NCBI GenBank assembly: GCA_023634235.1
Contig: JAMKCF010000007.1
Span: forward strand, 15,568,592-15,632,591
Length of the DNA: 64,000 nucleotides
Direction: 5' to 3'
From: Pisaster brevispinus
Taxonomy: Eukaryota > Echinodermata > Asteroidea > Forcipulatida > Asteriidae
This document shows, piece after piece, positions 50,849 through 61,468 of the stretch; positions within the stretch are counted from its first letter, which is position 1; each line of letters starts with the position of its first letter. A program made the translations under genes and the position numbers. A model generated the notes under the pieces. It was not told where the DNA came from and did not search any database. It worked only from the letters and a program-made list of their open reading frames with translations.

Positions 50849-51016
50849 TCAGTTGCAGCTGATGAGTTCAAATCGCATGCATGGCAACCAATCAGGATCC
50901 CATTGCAACTCCCAGGGCACTATGCGGATGATTCTTGTTCGGATCATCTTTTGTGATGTTGTCTGGACAGAGACAACCACATACTGACTTCCAGGCATCA
51001 TTTCAGCTATGTATAT
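50849..51016 (-). CDS. Discoidin (F5/8 type C) domain protein, terminal exon with stop codon
   Basis: The last exon supplies the C-terminal third of the domain and ends the protein. It begins after the acceptor tctcatccag (AG at 51018-51017) and runs 55 codons to TGA at 50851-50849. RTRIIRIVPWELQW is the family's aRyiRi.P..W strand, and MRFELISC is the lR.El.gC end with the closing Cys. The three exons together give 161 residues, with Cys at domain positions 1 and 160. These are the pair that forms the family's terminal disulfide. A stop one residue after the last Cys means the discoidin domain is C-terminal. A second acceptor (gtctctgtccag, AG at 50968-50967) lies in frame inside the exon; using it would remove about 18 residues around the usual GN loop, so the longer form is preferred. 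No AATAAA or ATTAAA was seen in the 500 bases downstream. Confidence 0.87.
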   Translation of the reverse strand: MYIAEMMPGSQYVVVSVQTTSQKMIRTRIIRIVPWELQWDPDWLPCMRFELISCN

Positions 51017-52076
51017 CTGGATGAGAAATGATAATGAAAGAAGATAGCAGTAGCATTAGACCCGTTACATTATGACGTCACTGAGGCCATCACTGAGGCA
51101 AAAGGTTGCAGACAGTGATCTCTAGTATATTATTGGCGGTAAAAATTTAACTCATTTTCAAATATTCAGTAAATGTTTTATTTTATTTTATTTTATTTTT
51201 TTATGTCCTGTTATTACTAGTTTTAATTTGCTGAATTGGCAACAACTAAATTGTGAGGTATCTGATGATTGAATAATTAATAATGATAACAATAAACGTA
51301 AAATTCTGGATTGCAACAATAATCTGTCTTAAGCCTTAAGACATTAAATCCATGTATATTCCAGACCGAATAAATAGTTGCGGATTTTTTATGTTATTTA
51401 GTTGAAAAAATATTCCATTTGGTGTAAAAACATAATAAATAAAACTTCACTGGATTAGAACCTCATGTTTTTACACACATGTAAATACACATGTAGCATA
51501 GATGCTGGAATGGTTCAAACATACGTGTTACTAATATATACGATCCTACATACATATACTGCGTCCGTAGCTAGGTGTACATCTGCTACATGTTTTTAAT
51601 TAGAAAACATCCTTCTGTCAGGCCACAACGTATTTCTTTTAATTACAAATCTGCTAGGTATTGAGAAGGAGATAAACGAAGAGATATTTATCTGACAATC
51701 ACCTCAACTTTGATAGAAGATCACGAAATACAAGACATTTCCGGCAACCTTTGACCTTGCAGAAAAAACCACTAGATAGCTAACTATAACTATAGCCAAC
51801 AGAGGGGACTATAAAGCCTGTATAGGATTAGCGTGAATGCTACAATGGGTTTTAAGGGCTGTTTTTTTAATTTAGGTGGATCGAGTACAGGCCCTAAATT
51901 GGCGTTACATACTGTGATACAACGGCGCATATTTTGAATATGAAAGCCTTATCTTCAATCCTGGAAAAATCGGGAACATTTGTGAATTGTAAATGCCCAG
52001 CAACATGTGGCGTTATTTCACTTATTATTAAAACATTCAAGTGAATATCACAGAAAATCAAAATATTCATAGTTAC
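51017..52076 (-). other. Intron of the discoidin gene
   Basis: It lies between the terminal and middle discoidin exons, with GT at 52076 and AG at 51017 on the minus strand. It contains a TTTTA microsatellite near 51180 and is otherwise AT-rich unique sequence. Confidence 0.8.
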
Positions 52077-52270
52077 CTTACGTGAGCTGTCTGAGTTCTT
52101 CATATACGTATACACCTCTTCCCATTCAATGTTGCGGTACATCAGGAAAAACGATGTCACGCGTTTGTCTGAATCGTAACGGCCCTGGATGATCAGGCCG
52201 TAGATATCTACCATGTCGGAAAAGTGAACCTGAATCCATGTTTCAGAATACTTGTCCCCACACCACGAAC
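52077..52270 (-). CDS. Discoidin (F5/8 type C) domain protein, middle exon
   Basis: The middle exon carries the diagnostic core of the discoidin domain: GSWCG, ETWIQVHF (family form W.qvdl), DIYGLIIQGR (family form v.gv.tQGR) and RVTSFFLMY followed by the Trp of IEWEEVYTY. The acceptor is ttctaacag|GT, ending at 52271. The first two bases complete a Gly codon begun in the previous exon, and 64 full codons follow. The donor AAG|GTAACT (intron from 52076) leaves phase 0, which fits the final exon. A second possible donor, CAC|GTAAGG at 52081, would put the last exon out of frame and is disfavoured. The intron before this exon (52271-53057) holds a foldback repeat. Inference: the domain faces outside the cell, as in all known families of this fold. 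Confidence 0.9.
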
Positions 52271-52377
52271 CTGTTAGAATCAACAGAGTTTGTTAAGTAC
52301 TTCTTGATTTTAAAGGCACCCATGTCGCACTCAGGTGACTTTCACCTCGAAAATCTAAACAAAAGCAAAAACACAAA

Positions 52378-52690
52378 GGACAGGAGATTCTCTCCCCCCC
52401 CCCCCCCCCCACAAACTACGGTGAACTAAGTACAAATGTCGTCTAATAGCACCGTCTTCAGAATCAACCTCCTTCAGCCCTTGTTAAATTCCCGTATGGG
52501 GGACAGGATATTTGGGGGGCAGATCTCCCGAGGACATCGGTGTGGTGGGGAAATCCGTCCCCCCTGAGATTCTGTCCCCCATGGGAAATTAACATGGGCT
52601 GGAGGAAGCTGATTCAAAAGAGGGCGCTATCGGAAGAAGTTTGTACACAGTTCGCCGTAGTTGGGGGGGGGGGGCACAGAATCTCCTGCC
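52378..52690. mobile_element. Foldback MITE with long arms inside an intron
   Basis: The left arm starts GGACAGGAGATTCTCT, then C17, then CAAACTACGGTGAACT, TCAGCCCTTGTTAAATTCCC and GGGGGACAG. The right arm is its reverse complement, including GGGAAATTAACATGGGCTGG, AGTTCGCCGTAGTT, G12 and AGAATCTCCTGCC. Arms are about 120 to 130 bases, separated by a short G-rich centre. It lies in the discoidin intron 52271-53057. The C and G homopolymers sit at mirrored positions and differ in length. Confidence 0.88.
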
Positions 52691-53057
52691 ACACTGGCAC
52701 TATAAGACTTCACTGAAATCGCATGATTGACCCTCTAACTAGAAATCCACCTTTTGAGCATACTTTTTAGCATGCTGAACAAACAGTTTCTGATACTAGT
52801 TCGTCTTCTTTACCGAAGAAGTCTTAATTTACCCGACCTAGAAAGACAGTTTTATCAGTAATAATTTGAATCGTATGGTTTTATTTACCTTTGTCTTTGA
52901 CAAACACTGAAGCATTACTATCTTTCTTACTGTACCCGCTAGTTTATCCCATCAACCAAAAATACAACCTTGCAGAATGTGATCACTTGCGTTAAAATAA
53001 CAACATTAGCTTCGAATTAATGAATGAACGATTATCTCTCCAAGAAGTAGAGTTTAC

Positions 53058-53183
53058 CAATGCTGTTCAACCTAGCTAGTGTTGGTCCGTAATTTACGTA
53101 GTCGTTTTTCATGACGTCCTTTGCTGTAATCCGAGGGTCGGCTATGGCGCCGCTTTCCATACCAAGACGAGTCATGTTGCAAA
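53058..53183 (-). CDS. Discoidin (F5/8 type C) domain protein, exon encoding the domain start
   Basis: This exon encodes the first 42 residues of a coagulation factor 5/8 type C (discoidin) domain, a beta-barrel found in secreted and cell-surface proteins that bind glycans, lipids or matrix. Read on the minus strand it opens with the conserved N-terminal Cys, then LGMESGAIADPRITA and ARLNS, which match the family start (C..pLGMesG.I.d.qItAsS...ARLN). The acceptor is a CAG ending at 53184. The donor is ATT G|GTAAAC, with the intron starting at 53057. The exon is 126 nt: two bases finish a split codon, then 41 codons, then one base (phase 1). That phase joins exactly to the exon ending at 52270 to give NSI-G-SWCG. 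The exon upstream of this one is not firmly located. Confidence is high for the domain and moderate for the exact acceptor, because AAG three bases upstream is also possible in the same frame. Confidence 0.88.
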
Positions 53184-53229
53184 CTGCTTGTAAAACATTA
53201 AAAACAAGAGCAGTAAGCAATAGTAACGA

Positions 53230-53245
53230 GGGGGGGGGGGGGGGG
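53230..53245 (+). repeat. Poly-G tract of 16
   Basis: An uninterrupted G run lies 46 bases upstream (in gene direction) of the first discoidin exon's acceptor. On the transcribed strand this is a C16 run beside the 3' splice site. Confidence 0.95.
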
Positions 53246-53419
53246 ACAAAACAGTAAGTTTGTCGAAGAAAAACAGTGTCTTGTGATTTTTCAAAGGAAA
53301 ACAGTGTCTTGTGATTTACACAAGCTGCTTTAGATCTTAATGTGATGTGTGCATAATGTTTACGTTTTACCTTTTTGGCGAGCTGCTTTAGCAGAATGCG
53401 AGCCTATGTAATACCGATT

Positions 53420-53900
53420 TTGTCCGTCCGTCCGTCCGTCCGTCCGGCCGGCCGTCCGCATTGAGACTTTTTGTTAAAGTTTTTGCCTTAGATAGTTTGT
53501 TGTGTTAGGCTATGTAATTGTTTTTGTGTGAATAGATTCACTAAGTGAAAATGGAAATTGTGGTCAAGTTTTTCTATTGTTTAATTATGTTAAAGTTTTC
53601 AGGGTACATTATTACCCTCTGGAAATTAAACAGCTTTTGTCCAGCCATCCACATTGAGACTTTTTGTTAAAGTTTTTGCCTCATGGTGTTACATATTTTT
53701 TTGTGTAAAATAATTGTTTTTTACCCTCATTTGCAGTTCATTTGTCTTACAGCCAAAATGTGGTTTGATCTACAGTGTGCAAATGGAAATTGTTTTAAAA
53801 TGTTAAAGTTTTCAGGGTCAGTATAACCTCTGGAAATTAAACAGCTTCCCAAATGTTAAAGTTTTCAAGGTTCAGTAATACCCTCTGGAAATTAAACAGC
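53420..53900 (+). repeat. CCGT microsatellite and degenerate tandem blocks
   Basis: GTCCGTCCGTCCGTCCGTCC runs to 53459 with a GGCC interruption. It is followed by CATTGAGACTTTTTGTTAAA at 53459 and again near 53650. GTTTTCAGGGT..ACCCTCTGGAAATTAAACAGCTT blocks occur near 53597, 53809 and 53860, so the unit has been duplicated with large deletions. Confidence 0.75.
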
Positions 53901-54694
53901 TTCCTTCAAGTAATCTTAATGGTATTGCAATGAGCTTCGAATAAGAATGCTTTTAAATGGTATATTTAATATTAACATCAACATAAATCAGGTTTACAAT
54001 TGCAACTATACTTTTGGGTACAACCAATAAAAAATAATGAGAAGAGCCTTTTTTATGGAGATGGAAGATTTCTGGTATATATGTGTAACGTGACTAGTTT
54101 AATGAATGTATGTGATGTGCATTGAATTGAACCAAAGTATGTGTGGGTTTTCTGGTGTATGACACTATGGAACATTGTGGTGGGTCTAATTCAATTCCAA
54201 TTGTAAGGCTTTAGTTTATTCTGTTTGACACAAAGGAAGGTTTTAGGTCATGTTGTAAGTGGCAGAGATGCTGTTAGGTTGAGGTCTTACAATCATTCAG
54301 TACAATTTCACTCAGACGGCAAAGAGGTAAGCCATGCAGGCTGGGACTGTATGCATCCTGTATCATGCATCTATAGGGTGATGTCTTGGAAGGTTCAGTT
54401 TATGATAATGTGGGCTCTTATTGTGTTTAATGAGTGGAGAAACCATACATATTTGTGTAAGAAGAAATGCAAAGTAAAAATGTTTCATGTACACATGTAC
54501 AACATGTGACAGAAAGCCAACAGCTATAACGTTTTTGACGAGCATGCATCTATTAAAGTACCTGTAAATTTCAATTCGTACATAGATGCAGCTACTCTGG
54601 TAAATTCATGTATTTGATGACATATGTACCAGAGCTGAGAGCTACATGTAAGAATTTGTTTTTATTATGTGGATTATAAAACACCTACACTGTG
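53901..54694. other. Non-coding sequence
   Basis: No exon is supported on either strand. If the upstream exon candidates are real, this is intron. Confidence 0.4.
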
Positions 54695-55220
54695 AATGGC
54701 CTGGATGTGATTTTACAACACAAATAGAAAGGCTATTTTGTTGGATGTGATTTTGGGGCTAGAATGTGATTTTATCCAAAATCACATCCGAGCCAGAAAT
54801 CACATCCATGATAATTGCTCATAGCCAAAATCACATCCACTGTCTGGCTGAATTACCAAAATCACATCCACTGTCTAGGCCCTTGCCAAAATCACATCCA
54901 AGCCAGAAATCACATCCATGATAATTGCTCACAGCCAAAATCACATCCACTGTCTGGCTGCATTACCAAAATCACATCCACTGTCTAGGTCCTTGCCAAA
55001 ACCACATTCAAGCCTGAAATCACATCCTTGGTTAATTGCCACTATCCAAAATCACATCCACTGTCTGGCTGCATTACCAAAATCACATCCACTGTCCCGG
55101 CCCCGGCCAAAATCACATCAGAGCCAGAAATCACATCCATAGTAATTGTGCCTAGCAAATATCACATCCAATGTCTGGCTGCATTACCGAAATCATGTCG
55201 GGTGCGAGGCAGAAATCACA
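54695..55220 (+). repeat. 110-bp tandem array headed by inverted units
   Basis: AGCCAGAAATCACATCCATG occurs at 54791 and 54901 and in variant form at 55011 and 55122, giving a 110-base step. Each unit has four CAAAATCACATCCA words. Before the array the same word appears inverted (GGATGTGATTTT near 54702, 54743 and 54763), so 54755-54796 forms a hairpin around TTTTATCC. Four to five units are present. Confidence 0.92.
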
Positions 55221-56078
55221 TGGGTACGTTTCGCTGCTAACTTCGCTGCTAGCTATGTTAGCAAACATTTTTGACCGTGTGAGCACAAAATGTTGCTATT
55301 TTTGCTGCGAACTTCGCTGCTAACGTTAGCAGCGAAAATTTCCGCTGCTAATAACTCAACTAAGCAATGAAATTTGATAAAGGAATTTTTATCGTGTGAA
55401 CGCAACTGACCTTAGCTAGCTGTAAACCTGATTTCAGCAAGTTGATTTTTCAACGCTGTTTATTTTTTTCTTCTTGTGTTGCACGTAGGCCTAGACAAGT
55501 TTTTACATCTAAGTTGACGTCATCTATATTCATCATAATGGTTAAATTGTACTCATAACATAAAAAGAGAATAAAGCTTAGACGAAAGAATCGGCCACCT
55601 TTAGGATCCATGTTAGTAAATTATTAAATCGATTTAAAAACGTTTCCCAAGTCCGTCGGCAACCTTGCGAGGTGATCAACCTCCTTCCCATAGACAGGCA
55701 ACGCACGTGCTGTGGTACGATGACATCGCACACAAATGGGGACGAAATTGTAACACTGAACTTGGCTGATGAGGCAATGTGTTCAGTGACAAGAAAGGAC
55801 CATAAAAAAACATTTCTCATTCCGAATCACTGGGAATATAATACAATCACTGCGAACTAAGACAAAAAATGTGGACCAACATGTAGACTCTTCAACAAAA
55901 CTACTACAGTGGCAGAGAAAACTACCTCAAGCCGAAACATTTTGTGCTGGCTAAACTGCGACCATACCTCGTGTGAACGCAAGGTACTTGTTAGCCAAGT
56001 CAAGCGAACCCTGCCGCTGTGAATATTTAGCAGTGAAGTTAGCAGTGAAGTTTAGCTACTCGTGTGAACATCGTACAT
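55219..56078. mobile_element. TIR element, ~860 bp, with GTGTGAACG repeats
   Basis: Left end TTTCGCTGCTAACTTCGCTG and right end (reversed) CTTCACTGCTAACTTCACTG are inverted partners, each a doubled nonamer. CGTGTGAACGCAA occurs twice inside in direct orientation (55393 and 55969), with CGTGTGARC also next to both ends. A third inverted set, CTTCGCTGCTAACGTTAGCAGCGAA, is internal near 55310. Its start follows directly on the last 110-bp unit. No transposase is visible. The end structure suggests a non-autonomous DNA transposon. Confidence 0.65.
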
Positions 56079-57238
56079 TCCAACGTCACATCTTGGTCCC
56101 CCAAGCGGTTGCGGTCGCATTATTATAAACGAGTTCAATAGACTTCAAAAACTACACAACGATCACAGCCAGCGTCTGTGGTTGACTACTAGTTTAAGTT
56201 TTGCATCTTATCACCATGGGAAGTGGACTGTGATACATCTTTACTTATTGGCATGGTCAGAATTGCTAACCAGATATGTCAATAATCACTGCCTGCAATG
56301 ATTATGTTAACAACTCAGAGAATCCTAATTAGTTTTCAGATCTTTTTTATCCATGCAGGAGCAGTATTTATGTTGGCATATTGTTTTACAGTTGCTCAGT
56401 CACCGTAAAACACCATTAGAAGATGATACACAGCACATGTAGGCTTTCACGTACCAATGACTGGGGGGGGGGGTTCTTGAATATAATGTTTGTTATGCTC
56501 GATGTAACTACCTTATCAATATAATTATGATCAAGTCATCATTCTTGTTTACCCCCTGAAGTTATAAACAAGTACCACATGAAATTGGCAAAACCTAAAA
56601 GTAACAGGAGAGTTGACAATATAAAAGGGTAGTTACAATGGAATGCCACTAATTTCAACCACAACATTTCGATACAAATTCTTTCAGAGTAAAATGAGTA
56701 TTGGGGAAAAACATAATTGCTAGGGACGGTGAAGACCATGCAGATGTGCAAATTCGGCGTCACACAGGAGCGAGATTTTAGAAAAAATGAACAATTCTTC
56801 AAATATTCAGAGACTTTCAAATTGTATGCCGTTGCCAGACAATTTGTAGGAAATATGCATTTTCTACCAAAATATTCAGTTCATAATTGCCAAAATAGAC
56901 ACATTTAAATTAATAAAAATGTTCAAGGTTGCAAAGTTTTTGTTGTTGTTTATGTTTCTTTGATAACAATATCTCATGGACCAAACAACACTGAAAACTA
57001 ACAGCAATGATGTAGTCATAAGAGAGACCCTAGATATAGAAGTTACAAAGGCCGCAAAGTCAGAAATTTATTAGGCGCCTTCAGAGCATTGCCTGCCCAA
57101 ATGGCTGCCCTTTCCCCATGAACCTCACTCGCCCATTACTTTGGAAAGGGCTATACATACAAATCCCTACAGTACAGTGTATATACTGGTGAATATTGTC
57201 TAACATTCCAGTAACAACTACATCATTCTACGACTCAC
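56079..57238. other. Non-coding sequence
   Basis: It holds a G11 run at 56463-56473 and otherwise nothing recognised. It may be intron if the exon candidates above are real. Confidence 0.4.
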
Positions 57239-57306
57239 TTATTCTGCTTGTAATATTTTTGAAGCTTGACGTAACGTTTATGTTGAGGTTGATCAGATAT
57301 CGAAAC
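57239..57306 (-). CDS. Candidate short upstream exon of the discoidin gene
   Basis: A 68-nt minus-strand segment lies between a T-rich acceptor (ttgttttag, AG at 57308-57307) and a consensus donor, AA|GTGAGT (intron from 57238). Two of its frames are open. One reads VSISDQPQHKRYVKLQKYYK, hydrophilic and coding-like, but its phases do not lead into the discoidin exon at 53183. The other reads FRYLINLNINVTSSFKNITS with two N-glycosylation sequons (NVT, NIT). It enters after one base and leaves in phase 1, which does fit the two-base start of the discoidin exon. No domain is recognised. Good splice sites and a matching phase are the whole of the evidence. Confidence 0.35.
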
Positions 57307-57623
57307 CTAAAACAAACAAAAAACAAAAACAAACAAACAAACACAAAATGAGCAGACCTACCCGACATTACACTAAATTTGGACCCTAGACATGTGTATA
57401 CGCGCCAAATTATGACACGCATGCCCCGAATATCGCAACCCTCCTCCCCCATGAGGACTAATTTTTCCAAGATTTAATTTTCTGCATCAATTATAATCCG
57501 ACTGATGTTATAGCTTTAGGTAGGCCTTTACTACTTCTTGTTCTTGGGTGACTTGTCTTTTCGAGTGGATTAATTTTATTGCTAGAAATTCATATTAAAA
57601 TGTTTTTGTTTCTTCTTACCTAC

Positions 57624-57678
57624 CATGTCGGTAGGTAGACCGATATCATAATATTATGCAAATGGCAACGTTTGGCTT
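57624..57678 (-). CDS. Candidate short upstream exon, phase-compatible
   Basis: A 55-nt minus-strand segment follows a pyrimidine-rich tract ending in caccaacag (AG at 57680-57679) and ends at TG|GTAGGT (intron from 57623). It has one open frame, two bases plus 17 codons (AKRCHLHNIMISVYLPT) plus two bases. This would join the 57306 exon through a Trp codon. A stronger-looking donor, GTAAGAAG, lies four bases further on, but using it brings an in-frame TAG into the exon. That weakens the call. No family is recognised. Confidence 0.22.
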
Positions 57679-57947
57679 CTGTTGGTGTACAGGCAGACAG
57701 ACAGATAATGTAAAACAATCTTTAAAATGTAAAAACATACAGAATACTCACATTAAAATGTTATCTTGTAGCACCTCTTTATGCTCCCCCATGCCAAAAT
57801 TTCAGCTGACATTGCACACTCATTCGTGTTTGCCTTTAATATTCGTAAACGTGATTGCGAGCATAGAGGTTCTCTATGCTGCGAGTAAGCCTTATGTGTG
57901 GGAGTTGAGCAGTCATCGAAAACCCATTTCCGCGTCCCGCGCGCGCC

Positions 57948-57973
57948 AAAAAAAAAAAAAAAAAAAAAAAAAA
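57948..57973 (+). repeat. Poly-A tract of 26
   Basis: A pure A run follows CCCGCGCGCGCC, a small CpG-rich patch. It has no upstream gene or SINE body that would make it a retroposition tail on this strand. Confidence 0.9.
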
Positions 57974-58204
57974 GGACTGAGTGAGACTTACCATCGACAT
58001 AGCAGATTCTGGACGAGTAGATTCTAGACACTAGACCTTCCGTTAACTTCAATATTTATCAGTGAATTGGGGAAAAAATATTCCAAGTCCCGTCTTAAAT
58101 AAAACACCGTTAAACAGATGACCAGTTTCTGACATTAACAGTGGGCAATTCACACGTCATAAGAAGATAAGCCAGTTTGCTTTTAAGATATCTACACTGT
58201 TTCA

Positions 58205-59030
58205 CATATTGCCCAGTAGTCATAGCAACACTGTGACATGGCCTAAACCACAGTCCATGCAGGGCTTGATTACGTAATTTTAATTGACTGATGACTGCTG
58301 TCCTGCATTGGGCCCTGTTGTATGTACAAGTAGCTTAGACGATACCTGTACACGTTGTAGCGTTTCTTCAAAGTTCCATCATTAAAACCCAATGCTCTAG
58401 TAGTAGATGTATGGCATCTTATTCTTATGAACTTCAACAAAACCTTACCATAAATTAATAAGGTTTATTAGAAGTACATCTACGTGTAAATGTATTGTTT
58501 GTTAAGTACACCGCAGAAGAGCTAGTCAAGAAATACTAAAGTGATTACTAATTTATTTATTCATGAAAAAAACACACCAAAAAACTAAAATACTGCCAGG
58601 CAAAACACTGCACATGTTTACATGATCTATATGGGATTTGTTTTATAAGTGCTGTAACTTTGTAGGCAGTAACGGGAAATACGTGCTACAAGGACAAAGC
58701 TCTGGCCATGGAGGCTGTTCTGAGTGCTCACTAGTATCAAGCTGACAAAATCCAATCACAAACTTACCCTAACTATTTATGTAAATCGTCAAATTTGTTG
58801 CTCAGTGCAAACTGCTTATCGATTTGGAAAGTGGAAAGTGGAATCCAGTTTAAAATAATAAGAATAACAATAATAATGTAAAAATGGAAATACTTTGAAA
58901 ATGGGGGATAAGATACCCGAAACCTTAAATATTACACCAAATGATTGTACATTGTCTTTTCATTAAAAACTAAAACCCATAGTGCCCAGTAATCGTAGCA
59001 ACGCTCTGACACTGCCAAAAGCAAAGTGCA
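58205..59030 (+). repeat. Pair of related short blocks ~775 bp apart
   Basis: GCCCAGTAGTCATAGCAACACTGTGACA (58209-58236) and GCCCAGTAATCGTAGCAACGCTCTGACA (58983-59010) match at most positions; the intervening DNA is not repeated. Probably a decayed duplication. Confidence 0.45.
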
Positions 59031-59569
59031 AGTTAGTCCTTGTTCTGACATTACCGTTACCTATATTGGTGTGTGCTGAATAATACTTGTTATTTTTTTT
59101 TTATTTTTTTTATTTTATTTTTTTTTGGGGGGGGGGGGTAGCTCAAGATTTGATGTTGCTAACGCTTGGCCAAATTAATATTATATAACTTATTCAGTAA
59201 TCAAATGTTGGCAAACATTTCAAGTAAATCGTCTGCTTCACAATCTGGTATTGTTTGTCTTCGCAAGTGTTTTTTGGTCGGTGAGCGAATGGCTGCAATA
59301 AGAATATCGTAAAAACCGTTGACTCAAGAAACAGAAGACGACAGAGGAATTTACTTGGCAGACAGCTCAATTTGCTGTCCCTTGAGCCGGCTATGTTGAC
59401 CCTTTGACCTCTGGTCAATCGCCACAAACATAAACATTGGTTACGTGTTCTAAAAATCCAGCCAAGGTCGTACTTAACTGAAGGCTGAAGCAGTATCCAA
59501 ATGTGTATGTAGTTTGGCTCATGGAGCGTACGATCTCAACTATTACATAAAGAGATCCCCTTCGAGATC

Positions 59570-61260
59570 ACATAAAACCACCTAATTGATGTAGAACACT
59601 ATAAGACTGACCTAGAGGTCTAGAGATCCCTTTTTGTACTCTTCACCGATAATGTATACTTCCACATAGCCTACAAATTATTTTTTGTGACATTTTCCTT
59701 TACATGAACAACTATGTTTCTACCTCCATGGTTTCAAGCAGTGACAAAATACAAACATCTAGGAGATGTTCCATGCTCTATTGATTAGATCAGTTTTGTC
59801 TAACAAAAGTACACATTAATTTGGTTCCCCCGAGTTTTATAAACATTTAGTGCCAGGGAAACACTTTCAAAGTTTCATGGTGTGTGTTTTGTTTTAAATA
59901 TGACCGGATTGTGAACATTTGCATGAAGTTTAAGTTTGAATTTAATATTTAGAAATGAAAAATTCAAATTTATTCATGCATTGGATTAATCACAATCTGT
60001 TTTTAATACTTGAAAATTATTGTTTAAGTTCATAAACAAATAAGAAAGAAGGTATTTGGATCATCACCTTGAGCAGTTAATAACTCCATCATGGCATTTT
60101 AACAAGATGGTCAAGAACATCAGACTTGAACGTTTTTAAGAATTTCCTTTAAATTTTGCAATAGCTGCTATGGTGTGTTTAAAAAAAGATCTGGTGTCTA
60201 GCCGGCCCCTTGTTCGGGCCTTCTTTTCGTCCTTTATCTAAGATGTAACTGTGAATAACTGGTACGGTTTACTAGGTGGGTTGTTACAGCACTTATTCGG
60301 TATTCAACAATTCACCAAGAACACATTACCAAAAATGTAATTAAGCAGTTAAACTTACCACCTGTGGAAATTGCCACCATAATTACAGCGGATTCTAACA
60401 ATCCATATGTGCAATATTTTTCAAGTGGCTTGAATACTATTTTTGAACATGAATGTTCAAAGATTTGAAAATAGAGAGTTTCAAAATAGAGAAAGGGTTT
60501 TAAGGTCCTGGGGCCCGGTCCCTGCTGAGCGGCGAGTATTGTACATTTTGTAGGCCTATGGGTGACTGGAATATATTGATTCATGTGACTCCTGAACATG
60601 GTAAAATGAATAAAGAATTAAATTTTCACTAATCGACAGTTATATTCATACATGGCCCGCAGGATCATTTATTGCTGAGAAGCTACGTATAATTTTAGCC
60701 TTCTTTGAATTTCTTAGTTTAAATTCGGTATTTTATAGCAAAGGTTCGGCTATTTGACCATTTAACCCAGTAGTCAAACCATACTACAAACGACAATATT
60801 GACTCTATTCTCAACATCCAGCCGATTCAAGGCCGCAGCCCAAGGGTCGAACTCGTCTTTTAAGTCCCCATGTGTGTGTATCCCTGGACATTCCAAATGT
60901 CTAAGGTTTTTTCAGTACTGAGTTCCAAGTAAGTACAGGGATCGCCTCCAATTACCCACTCTTATGAAATCGAGAGAACCCATAAAACAACCACGGCTGT
61001 ATGGGTTGCGTGTAGAACACTATAGCACCCTACCTGGAGGTCACATTTACCATTTCCAAGGTACTCTCCACCAAAAATGTGTTGTTCTATCCATTTTCTG
61101 TTTAATTCCCGCTGTTGACAATTTCATGAACAACCATGTTTTAAGTGCAAACAAGCTCTTTGATGATACCATTGTCTGTCTCACCATAATAAACACATCT
61201 GATTTTCGTCAAGAGACACCTTTAATGGTTTGTGTTTTGTTTTAAATTTGACCCGGGTAT
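59570..61260 (+). repeat. Two loosely related segments (59590-59930 and 61010-61250)
   Basis: Both begin with GTAGAACACTATA, have ATGAACAAC.ATGTTT in the middle, and end with TGTGTTTTGTTTTAAAT.TGACC. Spacing between blocks is similar, so they look like diverged copies of one element. Between them, 60359-60380 is a candidate exon on the minus strand. Confidence 0.5.
60359..60380 (-). CDS. Candidate first coding exon ending in a strong donor
   Basis: On the minus strand ATG at 60380-60378 starts a short open frame, MVAISTG, that runs into G|GTAAGT, a near-perfect donor (intron from 60358), in phase 1. The same frame is open upstream to an ATG at 60599, so the real start could be earlier. The phase-1 end fits the two-base start of the candidate exon at 57678. 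This gives a phase-consistent chain 60359 to 57678 to 57306 to 53183. No hydrophobic signal peptide is obvious in the short form. The call rests on the donor and the phase only. Confidence 0.22.
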
Positions 61261-61435
61261 TTGTGTTTCTTTCGGAATACAACATGTAGAAAGAAACATA
61301 ATGTGGGAATTGGATGTACAATTTCTTTTTAAAAGCTGTGGAAATTTCCTGTATAACATAAAACACATTCACTGATACTTCACAAAACAATCAACATGTA
61401 GGCCTACACACTTGAAAAAGAAAAAAAAGAGGGAA

Positions 61436-61468
61436 AACAAACAAACAAACAAACAAACAAACAAACAA
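61436..61468 (+). repeat. CAAA microsatellite
   Basis: Eight or more CAAA units in a row, after an A/G-rich run. Confidence 0.95.

Noticed and set aside
54779..55220. Regular repeats considered as a CRISPR array
   Set aside because: The 110-bp units have no unique spacers, and the genome is clearly eukaryotic.
57239..57306. Alternative frame VSISDQPQHKRYVKLQ as part of the discoidin protein
   Set aside because: It ends in phase 2 and cannot join the discoidin exon at 53183, which needs one preceding base; kept only as an alternative for an unknown transcript.
57948..57973. Poly-A run as a retroposon or processed-pseudogene tail
   Set aside because: No retroposon body or cDNA-like sequence precedes it and no flanking duplication was seen.
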